DNA of 34,516 bases, from contig JAIETL010000092.1 of the NCBI GenBank assembly GCA_019745195.1, positions 1 to 34,516 of the forward strand, given 5' to 3'. A program made the translations under genes and the position numbers. How positions within the stretch are numbered: the stretch's first letter is position 1; each line of letters starts with the position of its first letter. The notes beneath the pieces are model-generated. The model saw nothing but the letters and a program-made list of their open reading frames with translations, was not told the origin of the DNA and made no database searches. This document shows, piece after piece, positions 16,376 to 25,163 of this stretch. Origin of the DNA: Beijerinckiaceae bacterium (GTDB lineage: Bacteria; Pseudomonadota; Alphaproteobacteria; Rhizobiales; Beijerinckiaceae).

Positions 16376-16979
16376 GCCGCGACCATGATCGGACAACGGT
16401 ATTCGATGCCCGAAAGCGCCCGATCTCTGCGGCGTAGGATCGTGTCACATCGACATCGTCCCAGCCGTTGAGCAACTGCTCGCGGGCGACGTGATCAATG
16501 AAAAAGGCGACGGCGCGATTGTTCCAGAGTACGGTCTGCTGCGCCAGATCGACGACGACCGGCATGTCGGGCCTAGCCTGCAGCGCTGCCAGCAGATCTT
16601 CGACGGCGTCCTCGTCGAGCACCGCCGGCAGGAGCCCGTTCTTGACGGCGTTCGAAGCGAATATGTCGCCAAAGGTCGGCGCCAGGACGACGCGGATGCC
16701 GTGATCGGCGAGCGCATAGACCGCCGCCTCGCGCGACGAACCCGATCCGAAATTGCGCCGTGCCACCAGGATCGGCGCTTGGCGCCAGGGCGGACGGTTC
16801 AGCGGGAAAGCCGGCCGCTCAGCTCCGGCTTCGTCATGCCGAAGGTCGTAGAGTAGGAAGCCGCCATAGCCCTTCGATCGGGGCTGCTTCATGAAGCGAG
16901 CGGGGATGATCTGGTCGGTATCGACGCCCGACAGACCGAGCGGACAGGCGATGCCTTCGACGCGGACGAGCGGCTTCAT
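16350..16979 (-). CDS. leuD: 3-isopropylmalate dehydratase small subunit family (LeuD-like)
   Basis: A 209-residue swivel-domain subunit of aconitase-family hydro-lyases. Key motifs are GVDTDQIIPARFMK (about 18-31), the substrate loop LVARRNFGSGSSREAAVYAL and ASNAVKNGLLPAVL. It works only with the large subunit, whose stop overlaps its start (ATGA at 16976-16979). In leucine synthesis the pair isomerises 2- to 3-isopropylmalate, but this pair sits in a catabolic setting. Relatives include maleate, citraconate and 2,3-dimethylmalate hydratases, so the substrate is open. The last 15 or so residues (VVRSWSRPDDQPVRT) look foreign, being read antisense into the response-regulator remnant. Confidence 0.88.
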   Translation of the reverse strand: MKPLVRVEGIACPLGLSGVDTDQIIPARFMKQPRSKGYGGFLLYDLRHDEAGAERPAFPLNRPPWRQAPILVARRNFGSGSSREAAVYALADHGIRVVLAPTFGDIFASNAVKNGLLPAVLDEDAVEDLLAALQARPDMPVVVDLAQQTVLWNNRAVAFFIDHVAREQLLNGWDDVDVTRSYAAEIGRFRASNTVVRSWSRPDDQPVRT

Positions 16980-18415
16980 GTCCGGCCCTCTAGCATGGGG
17001 CGCACATCGGCGAGGCGTCCCGCGATCGCGGCCGCTGCGGCCATGGCGGGCGACATCAGATGCGTGCGCGCGCCCGGTCCCTGCCGGCCGCGAAAATTGC
17101 GGTTGGTGGTGGAGGCGCAGCGCTCACCGGCCGGGACGGCGTCGCCGTTCATCCCGACGCACATCGAGCATCCGGATTCGACCCAGTCGAGCCCAGCGGC
17201 GATGAAGATGCGGTCTAGCCCCTCCTCCTCCGCCTGCTGCTTGACCGCGCTGGAACCCGGCGAGACCAGTCCGGGAACGAGCGCCGTGCGGCCCGACAGC
17301 ACGCTGGCCGCCGCGCGCAGATCCTCGATGCGGGCATTGGTGCAGGAGCCGATGAAGACCCGGTCGATCGCGATCTCGCTGAGCCTCTGGCCGGGCTTCA
17401 ATCCCATATAGGTGAGCGCGTCGCGCATTGCCGCGGCCCGGGCCTGATCGGGTTGCGCGTCGGGATCGGGGATGGACGCATCGATCGGCAGCGCCTCCTC
17501 TGGACTGGTGCCCCAGGTCACGATCGGCGCGATCGCGGCGGCGTCCAACCGGATCTCGCAGTCGAATTCAGCGTCCCGATCGCTCGGCAAGCGCCGCCAC
17601 GCCGCAAGCCCGGCCTCAAGGGCTGCATCTTTCGGGGCATAGGGCCGGCCTTCGAGCCAGCGAAACGTCGTCTCGTCGGGCGCGATCAGCCCGCAGCGCG
17701 CGCCGGCCTCGATCGACATGTTGCACATGGTCATGCGACCCGCCATCGACAGCGCCCGCACCGCCTCGCCGGCATATTCGACGGCATGGCCGCGCGCGCC
17801 GTCCGCTCCGATCTTCGCGATGATCGACAGGATGAAATCCTTCGCGCCGACGCCGGGCGCAGGCGCGCCGTCGATGGTGATGCGCATGCGCCGGGGCTTC
17901 CTCTGCCACAAGGTCTGCGTCATCAGCACATGGGCGACCTCGGACGCGCCAATGCCGAAGGCATAGGCTCCAAAAGCCCCGTGGGTCGAGGTGTGGCTGT
18001 CGCCGCAGACCATGGTCAGGCCCGGCAGGGTCAGGCCCTGCTCGGGGCCGACGACATGGACGATCCCCTGTCGCGGATCGTGCAGACCAAAGAGTTCGAT
18101 GCCGTGGCGCGCCGTGTTGGCGGAGAGGTCGTCGATCATCCGCGCGATCTCGGGATTGGCTACATGCGCGCGGCCGCGCGTCGGCACGTAATGGTCGGCG
18201 ACGCCGAAGGTCAGGCCGGGCTCGGCCACCGCGCCGTCGCGGCCCGCGAGCTGGGCGAAGGCATGGAACGAGCCCTCATGGACGAAATGCCGGTCGATCC
18301 AGAGCAGCGCGTCGCCCGAGGGCCGCTCGACCACGACATGATCGTCCCAGAGCTTGTCGAACAGGGTGCGCGGCCCGGCGCCGGCCTTGCCTGCGGTTGG
18401 CTGCGTCGCCTCCAT
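16976..18415 (-). CDS. leuC: 3-isopropylmalate dehydratase large subunit family (LeuC-like)
   Basis: A 479-residue aconitase-family large subunit holding the [4Fe-4S] cluster. The three cluster cysteines are in IGSCTNARIEDL and in ESGCSMCVGMN; the substrate-binding segment VCGDSHTSTHGAFGAYAFGIGASE and the C-terminal FRGRQGPGARTHLMSPAMAA are also conserved. It catalyses dehydration/hydration of a 2-hydroxy acid together with the small subunit. The ATG at 18415 is chosen because AGGAGGGA stands before it; the frame runs to 18439 without a better site. It is transcribed divergently from the GntR-type regulator and no other leucine gene is present, so a catabolic role (for example on methylmalate or maleate derivatives) is as likely as leucine synthesis. 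Confidence 0.9.
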   Translation of the reverse strand: MEATQPTAGKAGAGPRTLFDKLWDDHVVVERPSGDALLWIDRHFVHEGSFHAFAQLAGRDGAVAEPGLTFGVADHYVPTRGRAHVANPEIARMIDDLSANTARHGIELFGLHDPRQGIVHVVGPEQGLTLPGLTMVCGDSHTSTHGAFGAYAFGIGASEVAHVLMTQTLWQRKPRRMRITIDGAPAPGVGAKDFILSIIAKIGADGARGHAVEYAGEAVRALSMAGRMTMCNMSIEAGARCGLIAPDETTFRWLEGRPYAPKDAALEAGLAAWRRLPSDRDAEFDCEIRLDAAAIAPIVTWGTSPEEALPIDASIPDPDAQPDQARAAAMRDALTYMGLKPGQRLSEIAIDRVFIGSCTNARIEDLRAAASVLSGRTALVPGLVSPGSSAVKQQAEEEGLDRIFIAAGLDWVESGCSMCVGMNGDAVPAGERCASTTNRNFRGRQGPGARTHLMSPAMAAAAAIAGRLADVRPMLEGRT

Positions 18416-18453
18416 GACTATCCCTCCTGCAGCAAACATAGCGCCCGGGCGGC

Positions 18454-18502
18454 TTGACGCAAGTCGGTTGTCCTATACGCTAGACAGGTAGTTGTCTGTA
18501 TC
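18454..18502. promoter_or_regulatory. Divergent control region with repeated TTGTC/GACA half-sites
   Basis: Between leuC (left) and the GntR-type gene (right) are two direct copies of a similar unit, TTGTCCTATAC (18468-18478) and TTGTCTGTATC (18492-18502), 24 bases apart, with an inverted AGACA between them. AGACA ggtag TTGTCT gives a hyphenated palindrome (18482-18497). A TTGACG (18454-18459) could be a -35 for rightward transcription. The position suggests autoregulation by the adjacent GntR/UTRA regulator. Confidence 0.5.
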
Positions 18503-18532
18503 CACGGTCAATCCAGTGTCGAAGGAAGCCGC

Positions 18533-19363
18533 TTGGACGCCTCGCTCGAACCCCAGAAGGCACGCCGCCTCGCGCTGCTGCTGCGCGAGAGGATCGCCAG
18601 CGGCGAGATCGCGCCCGGTGCGCGTCTGCCGGGCGAGCCGGCGCTGGCACTGGAGCATGGCGTGTCGCGCGTCACCGTGCGGCGGGCGCTCGACACGTTG
18701 GCCAGCGACGGGCTGATTGACCGGCGCGTCGGCTCGGGCACCTTCGTGCGAGAACCTGACGCTCCGCGTCCGATCGTCGCCGATTTCTCCAACATGCTGA
18801 CGCATCTGGTCGAGATGGGCCGGCGCACCGGGGTTCGGCTGCTCGCCTTCGCCTATGTGCAGCCGCCCGAGGCCGTGGCGCAGGCGCTGGGACTGAAGGC
18901 CGGTGAGCGCAGCCAGCGTTCGGTGCGCGTGCGCCTGATCGACGGCCAGCCCTTCTCCTATCTGACCACGCATGTGCCCGAGCGCATCGGCCTGACCTAT
19001 TCGGAGGCCGACCTCGCCGCCGTGCCTCTGCTGACGCTGCTCGAGCGATCGGGCACGGCGATCGAGCGCGCCAGCCAGACGATCGGCGCGACGCTGGCCG
19101 GCCCCGACGTCGCCGAGGCGCTCGGGCTGGAGATCGGCTCGCCGCTGCTGGCGCTGACCCGCGTCGTCTTCGGGCCGGACGGGCGCGGCGTCGAGCATCT
19201 GCAGGCGCTCTACCGGCCCGACCGCTATTCCTTCCAGATGGAGCTCCACCGAGCCGGCGACGCCGGCGAAAGGCGCTGGTCCCCGGTGCCCTGCAGAACG
19301 ACCGATTCCGGCGAAGCTACCCCCGGCCCCGGCCTCCGCGCCGCCCAGGCAGCGAGAGGGTAA
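18533..19363 (+). CDS. GntR family transcriptional regulator with UTRA domain (HutC type)
   Basis: A 276-residue repressor-type regulator. Residues 10-75 form the GntR winged helix-turn-helix (GARLPGEPALALEHGVSRVT followed by VRRALDTLASDGLIDRRVGSGTF in part). Residues about 95-235 form the UTRA ligand domain (ALGLKAGERSQRSVRVRLID and the closing ALYRPDRYSFQMELHR). HutC-type members bind a pathway metabolite and release DNA. The start is TTG at 18533, preceded by AAGGAAG; no ATG fits. The last 35 residues are Pro/Gly/Ala-rich and look like an unstructured tail beyond the usual family end. It heads the rightward operon and is divergent from leuCD, so it probably controls both. Confidence 0.92.
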   Translation: MDASLEPQKARRLALLLRERIASGEIAPGARLPGEPALALEHGVSRVTVRRALDTLASDGLIDRRVGSGTFVREPDAPRPIVADFSNMLTHLVEMGRRTGVRLLAFAYVQPPEAVAQALGLKAGERSQRSVRVRLIDGQPFSYLTTHVPERIGLTYSEADLAAVPLLTLLERSGTAIERASQTIGATLAGPDVAEALGLEIGSPLLALTRVVFGPDGRGVEHLQALYRPDRYSFQMELHRAGDAGERRWSPVPCRTTDSGEATPGPGLRAAQAARG

Positions 19364-19388
19364 CGCGATGATCATGGGGAGAAATGCG

Positions 19389-20357
19389 ATGAGGATCGTC
19401 CGCACGGCCCTGTTCGGCTTCACCTTGGCGTGCGCTGCATTCGGCGCCGCAGCGCAGGACGCCTGGCCGAGCCGGCCCGGCAAGGTCGTGGTGCCTTATC
19501 CGGCCGGCGGCGCGACCGATGTGATGGGCCGTTTCGCCGCCGACGCGCTGTCGAAGGCGACTAGCCAGCGCTTCATCACCGAGAACAAGGGCGGCGCGTC
19601 TGGCGCGATCGGTTCGGCCGATGTCGAGAAGGCCGCGCCCGACGGCCACAGCCTGCTGATCGCGACGCCAGCAACCCATGTCACAAACCAATATCTGCGC
19701 GACAAGCTGATCTACAATCCCGACAATTTCGCGCCGGTGATCCTGCTCTCGCGCAGCCCGCTGCTGCTGATTGCCCATCCCTCCCTGAACGCCAACAGCG
19801 TCGCCGAACTGGTCGCGCTGGCGAAGGCCGCGCCCGGCAAGCTCAACTACGGCTCGTCTGGCGCCGGCGCGACGAGCCATCTCGCGCCGGAGCTGTTCAA
19901 GGCGATGGCGGGCGTCGACATCACCCACGTGCCCTATCGCGGCGCAGGCCCGGCGATGACCGACCTGATCGGAGGGCAGGTCGAGCTGATGTTCGACAAC
20001 CTGCAGACGGCGCTGCCGCAGATCGAGGGCGGCAAGGTCAAGGTGCTCGGCGTCACCAGCGCCGAGCGGCTGGCGAGCCTGCCGAACGTGCCTGCGATCG
20101 CCGAAACGGTGAAGGGCTACGAGGCGCTGAGCTTCCTCGCGCTGATGGCGCCGAAAGGCACGCCGCCAGCAATCCTCGATAAGGCCAACGGCATCATCCG
20201 CACGGCCTTCCAGGCTCCCGACATCCGCAGCCGGCTGGCGGCGCTCGGCGTCGATTTTGCACCATCGACCCCGGACGAACTCGACCGCTTCATCGCACAG
20301 GAACGGCTGAAATGGGGCGCGCTGATCAAGGACCGCGGCCTCAAGGCCGACCAGTGA
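19389..20357 (+). CDS. Tripartite tricarboxylate transporter binding protein (TctC/Bug family)
   Basis: A 322-residue periplasmic solute receptor. The N-terminal MRIVRTALFGFTLACAAFGA is a Sec signal cut near AAAQD. The Bug-family signature VVPYPAGGATDVMGR follows about 15 residues into the mature protein, and later come YGSSGAGATSHLAPELF and THVPYRGAGPAMTDLIGGQ, which line the ligand cleft. Relatives bind citrate, other carboxylates or nicotinate-like acids. The frame also offers ATG at 19368, but GGGGAGA lies six bases before 19389. No TctA or TctB membrane subunit follows, so it is an orphan. It may serve a transporter elsewhere or act as a sensor. Confidence 0.92.
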   Translation: MRIVRTALFGFTLACAAFGAAAQDAWPSRPGKVVVPYPAGGATDVMGRFAADALSKATSQRFITENKGGASGAIGSADVEKAAPDGHSLLIATPATHVTNQYLRDKLIYNPDNFAPVILLSRSPLLLIAHPSLNANSVAELVALAKAAPGKLNYGSSGAGATSHLAPELFKAMAGVDITHVPYRGAGPAMTDLIGGQVELMFDNLQTALPQIEGGKVKVLGVTSAERLASLPNVPAIAETVKGYEALSFLALMAPKGTPPAILDKANGIIRTAFQAPDIRSRLAALGVDFAPSTPDELDRFIAQERLKWGALIKDRGLKADQ

Positions 20358-20409
20358 CACCGGCGTAGAACCGGCACGTGAACTCAATGCAAAAACAGAG
20401 GAGAACGAT

Positions 20410-21630
20410 ATGACCAGCGCCATCGACATCTCTCGCCGCACGCTGCTGACCACGACGGCCGCCGCCGGCGTGGCATCCCTCGCCATGCCGGGCATCCTCC
20501 GCGCCCAGGCCCCCATCATCAAGATCGGCATCCTGCAGCCGGTCACCGGCGCGCTCGCCTATGACGGCCAGCAGGGCCAGATCGGCGCGGAGGCGGCGAT
20601 CAAGGCGATCAACGACGCCGGGGGCATCAAGGCGATGGGCGGCGCCAAACTTCAGATGGTCTTCGGCGACGCCCGCTCGACGCCCGAGGGCGGCACGGCC
20701 GAGGTCGAGCGCATGCAGGCGGAAGGGGTCGCGGCCATCGTCGGCGGCTTCGCCTCGCCGATCTGCCTTGCCGCCAGCCAGGCGGCGGCGCGCTACGACC
20801 TGCCCTATATCGTCGATGTCGGCGTTTCGGACGCCATTGTTTCCCGCGGTCTCAAGAACACCTTCCGCTTCGGCCCCGGCTTCGGCACGGTGACGAAGAC
20901 CGCCCTCGACAACCTGACCAAGCTCAACGACGCCGCCGGCAAGCCGGCGAAGACCGTGGTGCTGGTGCATGAGGACGGGCTGTTCGGCTCGGGACTCGCC
21001 AAGCTGATGCAGGCGGAGCTGCCCAAGCGCGGCTTCGAGGTGCTCGACACCATCGCGCATCCGACGCCCTCGCGCGACATGTCGAACGTCGCGCTGCAGA
21101 TCCGGGCCAAGAACCCCGACCTCGTCATCCCGTCGAGCTACTATGGCGAGTTCGCCCTGCTCGCCCGCACCATGCAGCAGCAGCGCATCAGGCCGAAGGG
21201 GATCTATGCGGTGCTCAACGGCGCGGCCTCGAATTTCCGCTTCGTCAAGGAATTCCAGGACGCGGCCCAGTTCGTGATGGACTGCAACCACTGGCACGAT
21301 CCGCGCAAGCCCGTGGCCGAGGCGCTGCGCAAGCAGGTCGAGGCGTCCGGCAAGTTCTGGACCTACAACATCCCGCTCAACTGGTCCTGCGTCGCGTTGC
21401 TGGCGGACGCGCTCGAGCGGGCGGGCTCTGCCGACAAGGCCAAGCTCACCGAGGCGCTCGCCGCCTCGACGTTCGCGGGCCACATCATGCCCTATGGCCC
21501 GACCAGGTTCACCAACGGCCAGAACGAGGGCGGCGCGCCTGTGAACACGCAGGTGCAGGGAGCCGACATCAAGGTGATCTTCCCCGCCGATTTCGCCGAC
21601 GCCAAGGCGGTCTTCCCCGTGCCGGCGTGA
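20410..21630 (+). CDS. Liv-type ABC transporter substrate-binding protein
   Basis: A 406-residue periplasmic binding protein of the branched-chain amino acid (LivK/AmiC) type. The N-terminus has a twin-arginine motif (SRRTLLTTTAAAGVASLAM) and a cut near LRAQA. The body begins IIKIGILQPVTGALAYDGQQ with the typical GAEAAIKAINDAGGIKAMGG and YDLPYIVDVGVSD segments. GAGGAGA precedes the ATG at 20410. It is followed, after a repeat-bearing 218-base gap, by its permeases and ATPases. Such proteins bind not only amino acids but also amides, aromatic acids and urea, so the ligand should be read from the catabolic genes in the same operon. Confidence 0.92.
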   Translation: MTSAIDISRRTLLTTTAAAGVASLAMPGILRAQAPIIKIGILQPVTGALAYDGQQGQIGAEAAIKAINDAGGIKAMGGAKLQMVFGDARSTPEGGTAEVERMQAEGVAAIVGGFASPICLAASQAAARYDLPYIVDVGVSDAIVSRGLKNTFRFGPGFGTVTKTALDNLTKLNDAAGKPAKTVVLVHEDGLFGSGLAKLMQAELPKRGFEVLDTIAHPTPSRDMSNVALQIRAKNPDLVIPSSYYGEFALLARTMQQQRIRPKGIYAVLNGAASNFRFVKEFQDAAQFVMDCNHWHDPRKPVAEALRKQVEASGKFWTYNIPLNWSCVALLADALERAGSADKAKLTEALAASTFAGHIMPYGPTRFTNGQNEGGAPVNTQVQGADIKVIFPADFADAKAVFPVPA

Positions 21631-21639
21631 GGCGCGCTT

Positions 21640-21837
21640 CCTTCTCCCCTCGGGGGAGAAGGTGGCAGCGCGAAGCGCTGACGCATGAGGGCCGACCGCG
21701 TGAGCGGTCGGGACACAAGGTGCGGCTGCGAGGTGAGCTGGATGAGTCATGGTTCCTCTGTCCGCCCCGGCTTCGCCGGGCCGGCCCTCATCCGTCTCGG
21801 CTTCGCCGAGCCACCTTCTCCCCTGCAGGGAGAAGGA
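21640..21837. repeat. Pair of inverted intergenic palindromic repeats (RIME-like)
   Basis: The gap between the binding-protein and first permease genes is filled by two copies of one element in opposite orientation. The left copy has the hairpin CCTTCTCCCCTCGGGGGAGA AGG, then GTGGC, a small AGCGCGAAGCGCT hairpin and ATGAGGGCC (21640-21692). The right copy reads back GGCCCTCATCC, TCGGCTTCGCCGA, GCCACCTTCTCCC and ends GGGAGAAGG (21783-21837). This is the character of the dispersed rhizobial intergenic elements. The right copy ends a few bases before the ribosome-binding site of the permease gene. Confidence 0.8.
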
Positions 21838-21848
21838 TAGGAGCCTGC

Positions 21849-22721
21849 ATGTTCGCACCCGACATCATTCTCGCCGCCGTGCTGAACGGCCTGATGACCG
21901 GCTCGGTCTATGCGCTGATCGCGCTGGGGCTGACGCTGGTCTATGGCGTGCTGCACATCATCAACTTCGCCCATGGCGCGACGCTCACGGCGGCGATGTT
22001 TGCCGTCTATGTCGCCCACACCGTCTTCCGGCTCGATCCCTATCTCGCTCTCGTTATCGTCACACCGCTGTTCTTCGGGCTCGGCTACGGCCTCCAGCGT
22101 TTCGTCATCGGCCCGGCCAGCCATGGCGAGGACCGCAACATCCTGCTGGTGACGCTGGGACTCTCGATCCTGATCGAGAACGCCATGCTCGCCATGTTCC
22201 GCTCCGACACGCGTTCGATCGACGTACCCTATGCCTTCAGTTCGATCGATCTCGGCTTCACATTCCTCGCGCTGCCGCGCGTGCTCGCGTTCGGCGTGGC
22301 GCTGCTGGTCGCGCTGCTGCTCGGCCTGCTGCTGACCCGCACCGACACCGGCAAGGCGATCCGCGCCGTGGCGAAGGAGAAGACGGGAGCGGCGCTGGCA
22401 GGCATCGACGTCGCCCATATCTACGCCGTCACCTTCGGGCTGGGTGCGGCCTGCGTCGCCATCGCTGCCTGCCTGCTGATGCCGACCTTCTATGTCACGC
22501 CCCGCGCCGGCAACGCCTTCGTGCTCGTCGCGTTCACCATCGTCGTGCTCGGCGGCATGGGTTCGATTCCCGGAGCGCTCATCGGTGCGCTCTTCATCGG
22601 CGTGGTCGAGAGCCTGTGCGGCCTGTTCTTCGGCGAGAGCCTCGGCCAGATCGGGATTTTCCTTATCTTCATCCTGGTGCTGCTCGTGAAGCCGACAGGG
22701 CTGTTCGGAGCCCGCGCATGA
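21849..22721 (+). CDS. Liv-type ABC transporter permease (LivH family)
   Basis: A 290-residue inner-membrane permease with about eight helices. The family start LNGLMTGSVYALIALGLTLV and HIINFAHGATL are clear, as is the cytoplasmic coupling loop GKAIRAVAKEKTGAALAGID, followed by VLGGMGSIPGALIGALFIG. The frame is open from 21627, but that part is read through the repeat element. The ATG at 21849 follows AGGAG and gives the normal family length. Its stop overlaps the next permease start (ATGA). Confidence 0.94.
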   Translation: MFAPDIILAAVLNGLMTGSVYALIALGLTLVYGVLHIINFAHGATLTAAMFAVYVAHTVFRLDPYLALVIVTPLFFGLGYGLQRFVIGPASHGEDRNILLVTLGLSILIENAMLAMFRSDTRSIDVPYAFSSIDLGFTFLALPRVLAFGVALLVALLLGLLLTRTDTGKAIRAVAKEKTGAALAGIDVAHIYAVTFGLGAACVAIAACLLMPTFYVTPRAGNAFVLVAFTIVVLGGMGSIPGALIGALFIGVVESLCGLFFGESLGQIGIFLIFILVLLVKPTGLFGARA

Positions 22722-23712
22722 ATGCCACCCGCGCCTATCTGCCGGCCGTCGCCCTGCTGCTGCTGGCAGGGCTGATCCCGGTCCTCGTCGCCGCCAACAC
22801 GGTGCTGAACTTCATCGTCTTCACGCTGATCATCGCGCTGGCCGCGCAGGGCTGGAACCTGCTCGGCGGCTTTGGCGGACAGTTCTCCTTCGGCCATGCC
22901 GCCTTCTTTGGCACGGGAGCCTACGCCACCGCGATCCTGCAGGCGCGTTACGGCGTCAACGCCTGGGCGGGCTTCGCCATCGGCATCGCGCTCTCGGCCG
23001 CGGTCGGCTGGATGATCGGCTATCTCAGTTTCCGCTCGGGCCTTCGCGGCTCCTATTTCGCGCTGGTGACGCTGGCCTTCGCCGAGGTCTTCCGCATCCT
23101 CGCCAACGCCTCGGCCTTCACCGGCGGGGCCGCCGGGACGCTGGTGAGGCTCGACATGCGCCCCGAGAACTTCCAGTTCGCCAGCCGCGCCGTCTTCGTC
23201 TGGATCGCGCTGGCGCTGGTCGGCTTCGTCCTGATCATGACGATTGCCATCGGGCGCGCGCGCTTCGGCGCCTGGCTCGCGGCCGTGCGCGAGAACGAGG
23301 ATGCGGCGCGCGCGCTTGGCGTCGATGTGCTCGGCGTCAAGCTGAAGGCGATCACGCTCTCGGCCGGCGTCACCGGCGCGGCCGGGGCGCTCTACGTCCA
23401 GTATTATCTCTATCTCGACGCCAACATCGCCTATGGTGCATGGATCTCGGTCGAGGCGCTGATCGCGCCGATCATCGGCGGCATCGGCACGCCGCTGGGA
23501 CCCGTGATCGGCGCGGTGACGCTGCACGGCCTCGGCGAACTGACGAAGCTGTTCGCCGGCCGCATCCCCGGCATCGACCTCGTGATCTATGGCGCGCTGC
23601 TGGTCGCGGCGATCGCGTTTGCGCCCGACGGCATCATGGGTTTGCTGCGGAAAGCACAGCGCCGCAAAGATGCAGACAAAGCGACCGACCAAAACGTCAC
23701 GGAGGGAACGCT

Positions 23713-23716
<4 letters not shown>
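22718..23716 (+). CDS. Liv-type ABC transporter permease (LivM family)
   Basis: A 332-residue inner-membrane permease. Hallmarks are IIALAAQGWNLLGGFGGQFS, FGHAAFFGTGAYATAIL, LRGSYFALVTLAFAEVFRIL and the coupling loop ENEDAARALGVDVLGVKLKA. The ATG at 22718 overlaps the previous stop. The C-terminus PDGIMGLLRKAQRRKDAD is basic and cytoplasmic. It forms the channel with the LivH-type subunit. Its stop overlaps the GTG start of the next ATPase. Confidence 0.94.
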
Positions 23717-24454
<738 letters not shown>

Positions 24455-24462
<8 letters not shown>

Positions 24463-25156
24463 GGTCGAAAACCTCGTCGCCGGCTATGGCGGGGCCGACG
24501 TCCTGCGCGGCATCGGGCTCAGCGTGAGCGCCGGCGAGATCGTCGCGGTGCTCGGCGCCAACGGCGTCGGCAAAACCACGCTGAACCGCGCCATCTCGGG
24601 GCTGATCAGGCCGAGCAGCGGCAACATCCGCTTCCTGGGCTACGACATCGCCGGCAAAGGCCCCCCCGCCATCGTCGCCGCCGGCCTGATCCATGTCCCG
24701 GAAGGCCGCCGCATCTTTCCGAACATGAGCGTGCGGGACAACCTGATCCTCGGCAGCTACCGGCGCGGAAAGCCGGCGCGCGCGGCTAATCTCGAGCGAA
24801 TGTTTGCGCTGTTCCCGCGCCTGCGTGAGCGCACGGGCCAGCTCGCCGGCACGCTGTCTGGCGGCGAGCAGCAGATGCTGGCGATCGGGCGCGGGCTGAT
24901 GGCCGAGCCGAAGCTGCTGATCCTCGACGAGCCCTCGCTGGGCCTATCGCCGCTGCTGGTAGAAGAGATGTTCTCCCTGATCGGCAGGATCGCGGCGGAC
25001 GGGCTCGCCGTGCTGCTGGTCGAGCAGAACGTGATCCAGTCGCTCGAACTCGCGAGCCGCGCCTATGTGATGGAGAACGGCCGCGTCGTCGTGTCCGGCG
25101 CCGCCGCCGACATCGCCGCCGACCCCGCACTGAAACACGCCTATCTCGGATTGTGA
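24455..25156 (+). CDS. Liv-type ABC transporter ATP-binding protein (LivF family)
   Basis: A 233-residue ATPase with Walker A GANGVGKTT (about 35-43), signature LSGGEQQMLAIGRGLM, Walker B LLILDEPSLGLSPLLVEE and the switch region LLVEQNVIQSLELA. HVPEGRRIFPNMSVRDNLILG is diagnostic for the LivF subfamily. The ATG at 24455 overlaps the LivG stop by eight bases; an in-frame ATG at 24416 lies inside the LivG gene and is unlikely. It completes the five-part importer and is followed seven bases later by the PrpD-family gene, tying transport to catabolism. Confidence 0.94.
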
Positions 25157-25163
25157 GGTGGTC

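Noticed and set aside
16976..18415. Treating leuC/leuD simply as leucine biosynthesis genes.
   Set aside because: The family call is firm, but the only neighbours are a catabolic regulator and operon, so the leucine role is kept as one option and not asserted.
20341..21858. A 505-codon minus-strand frame opposite the Liv binding protein.
   Set aside because: Composition is that of an antisense shadow, and it runs through the intergenic repeats; no family motif seen.
22559..22573. Fifteen bases GGGTTCGATTCCCGG identical to the T-arm of tRNA-Gly (8591-8605), a possible attachment-site copy.
   Set aside because: It lies inside the permease coding sequence where it encodes the conserved GSIPG segment, and the match does not extend to the tRNA 3' end.
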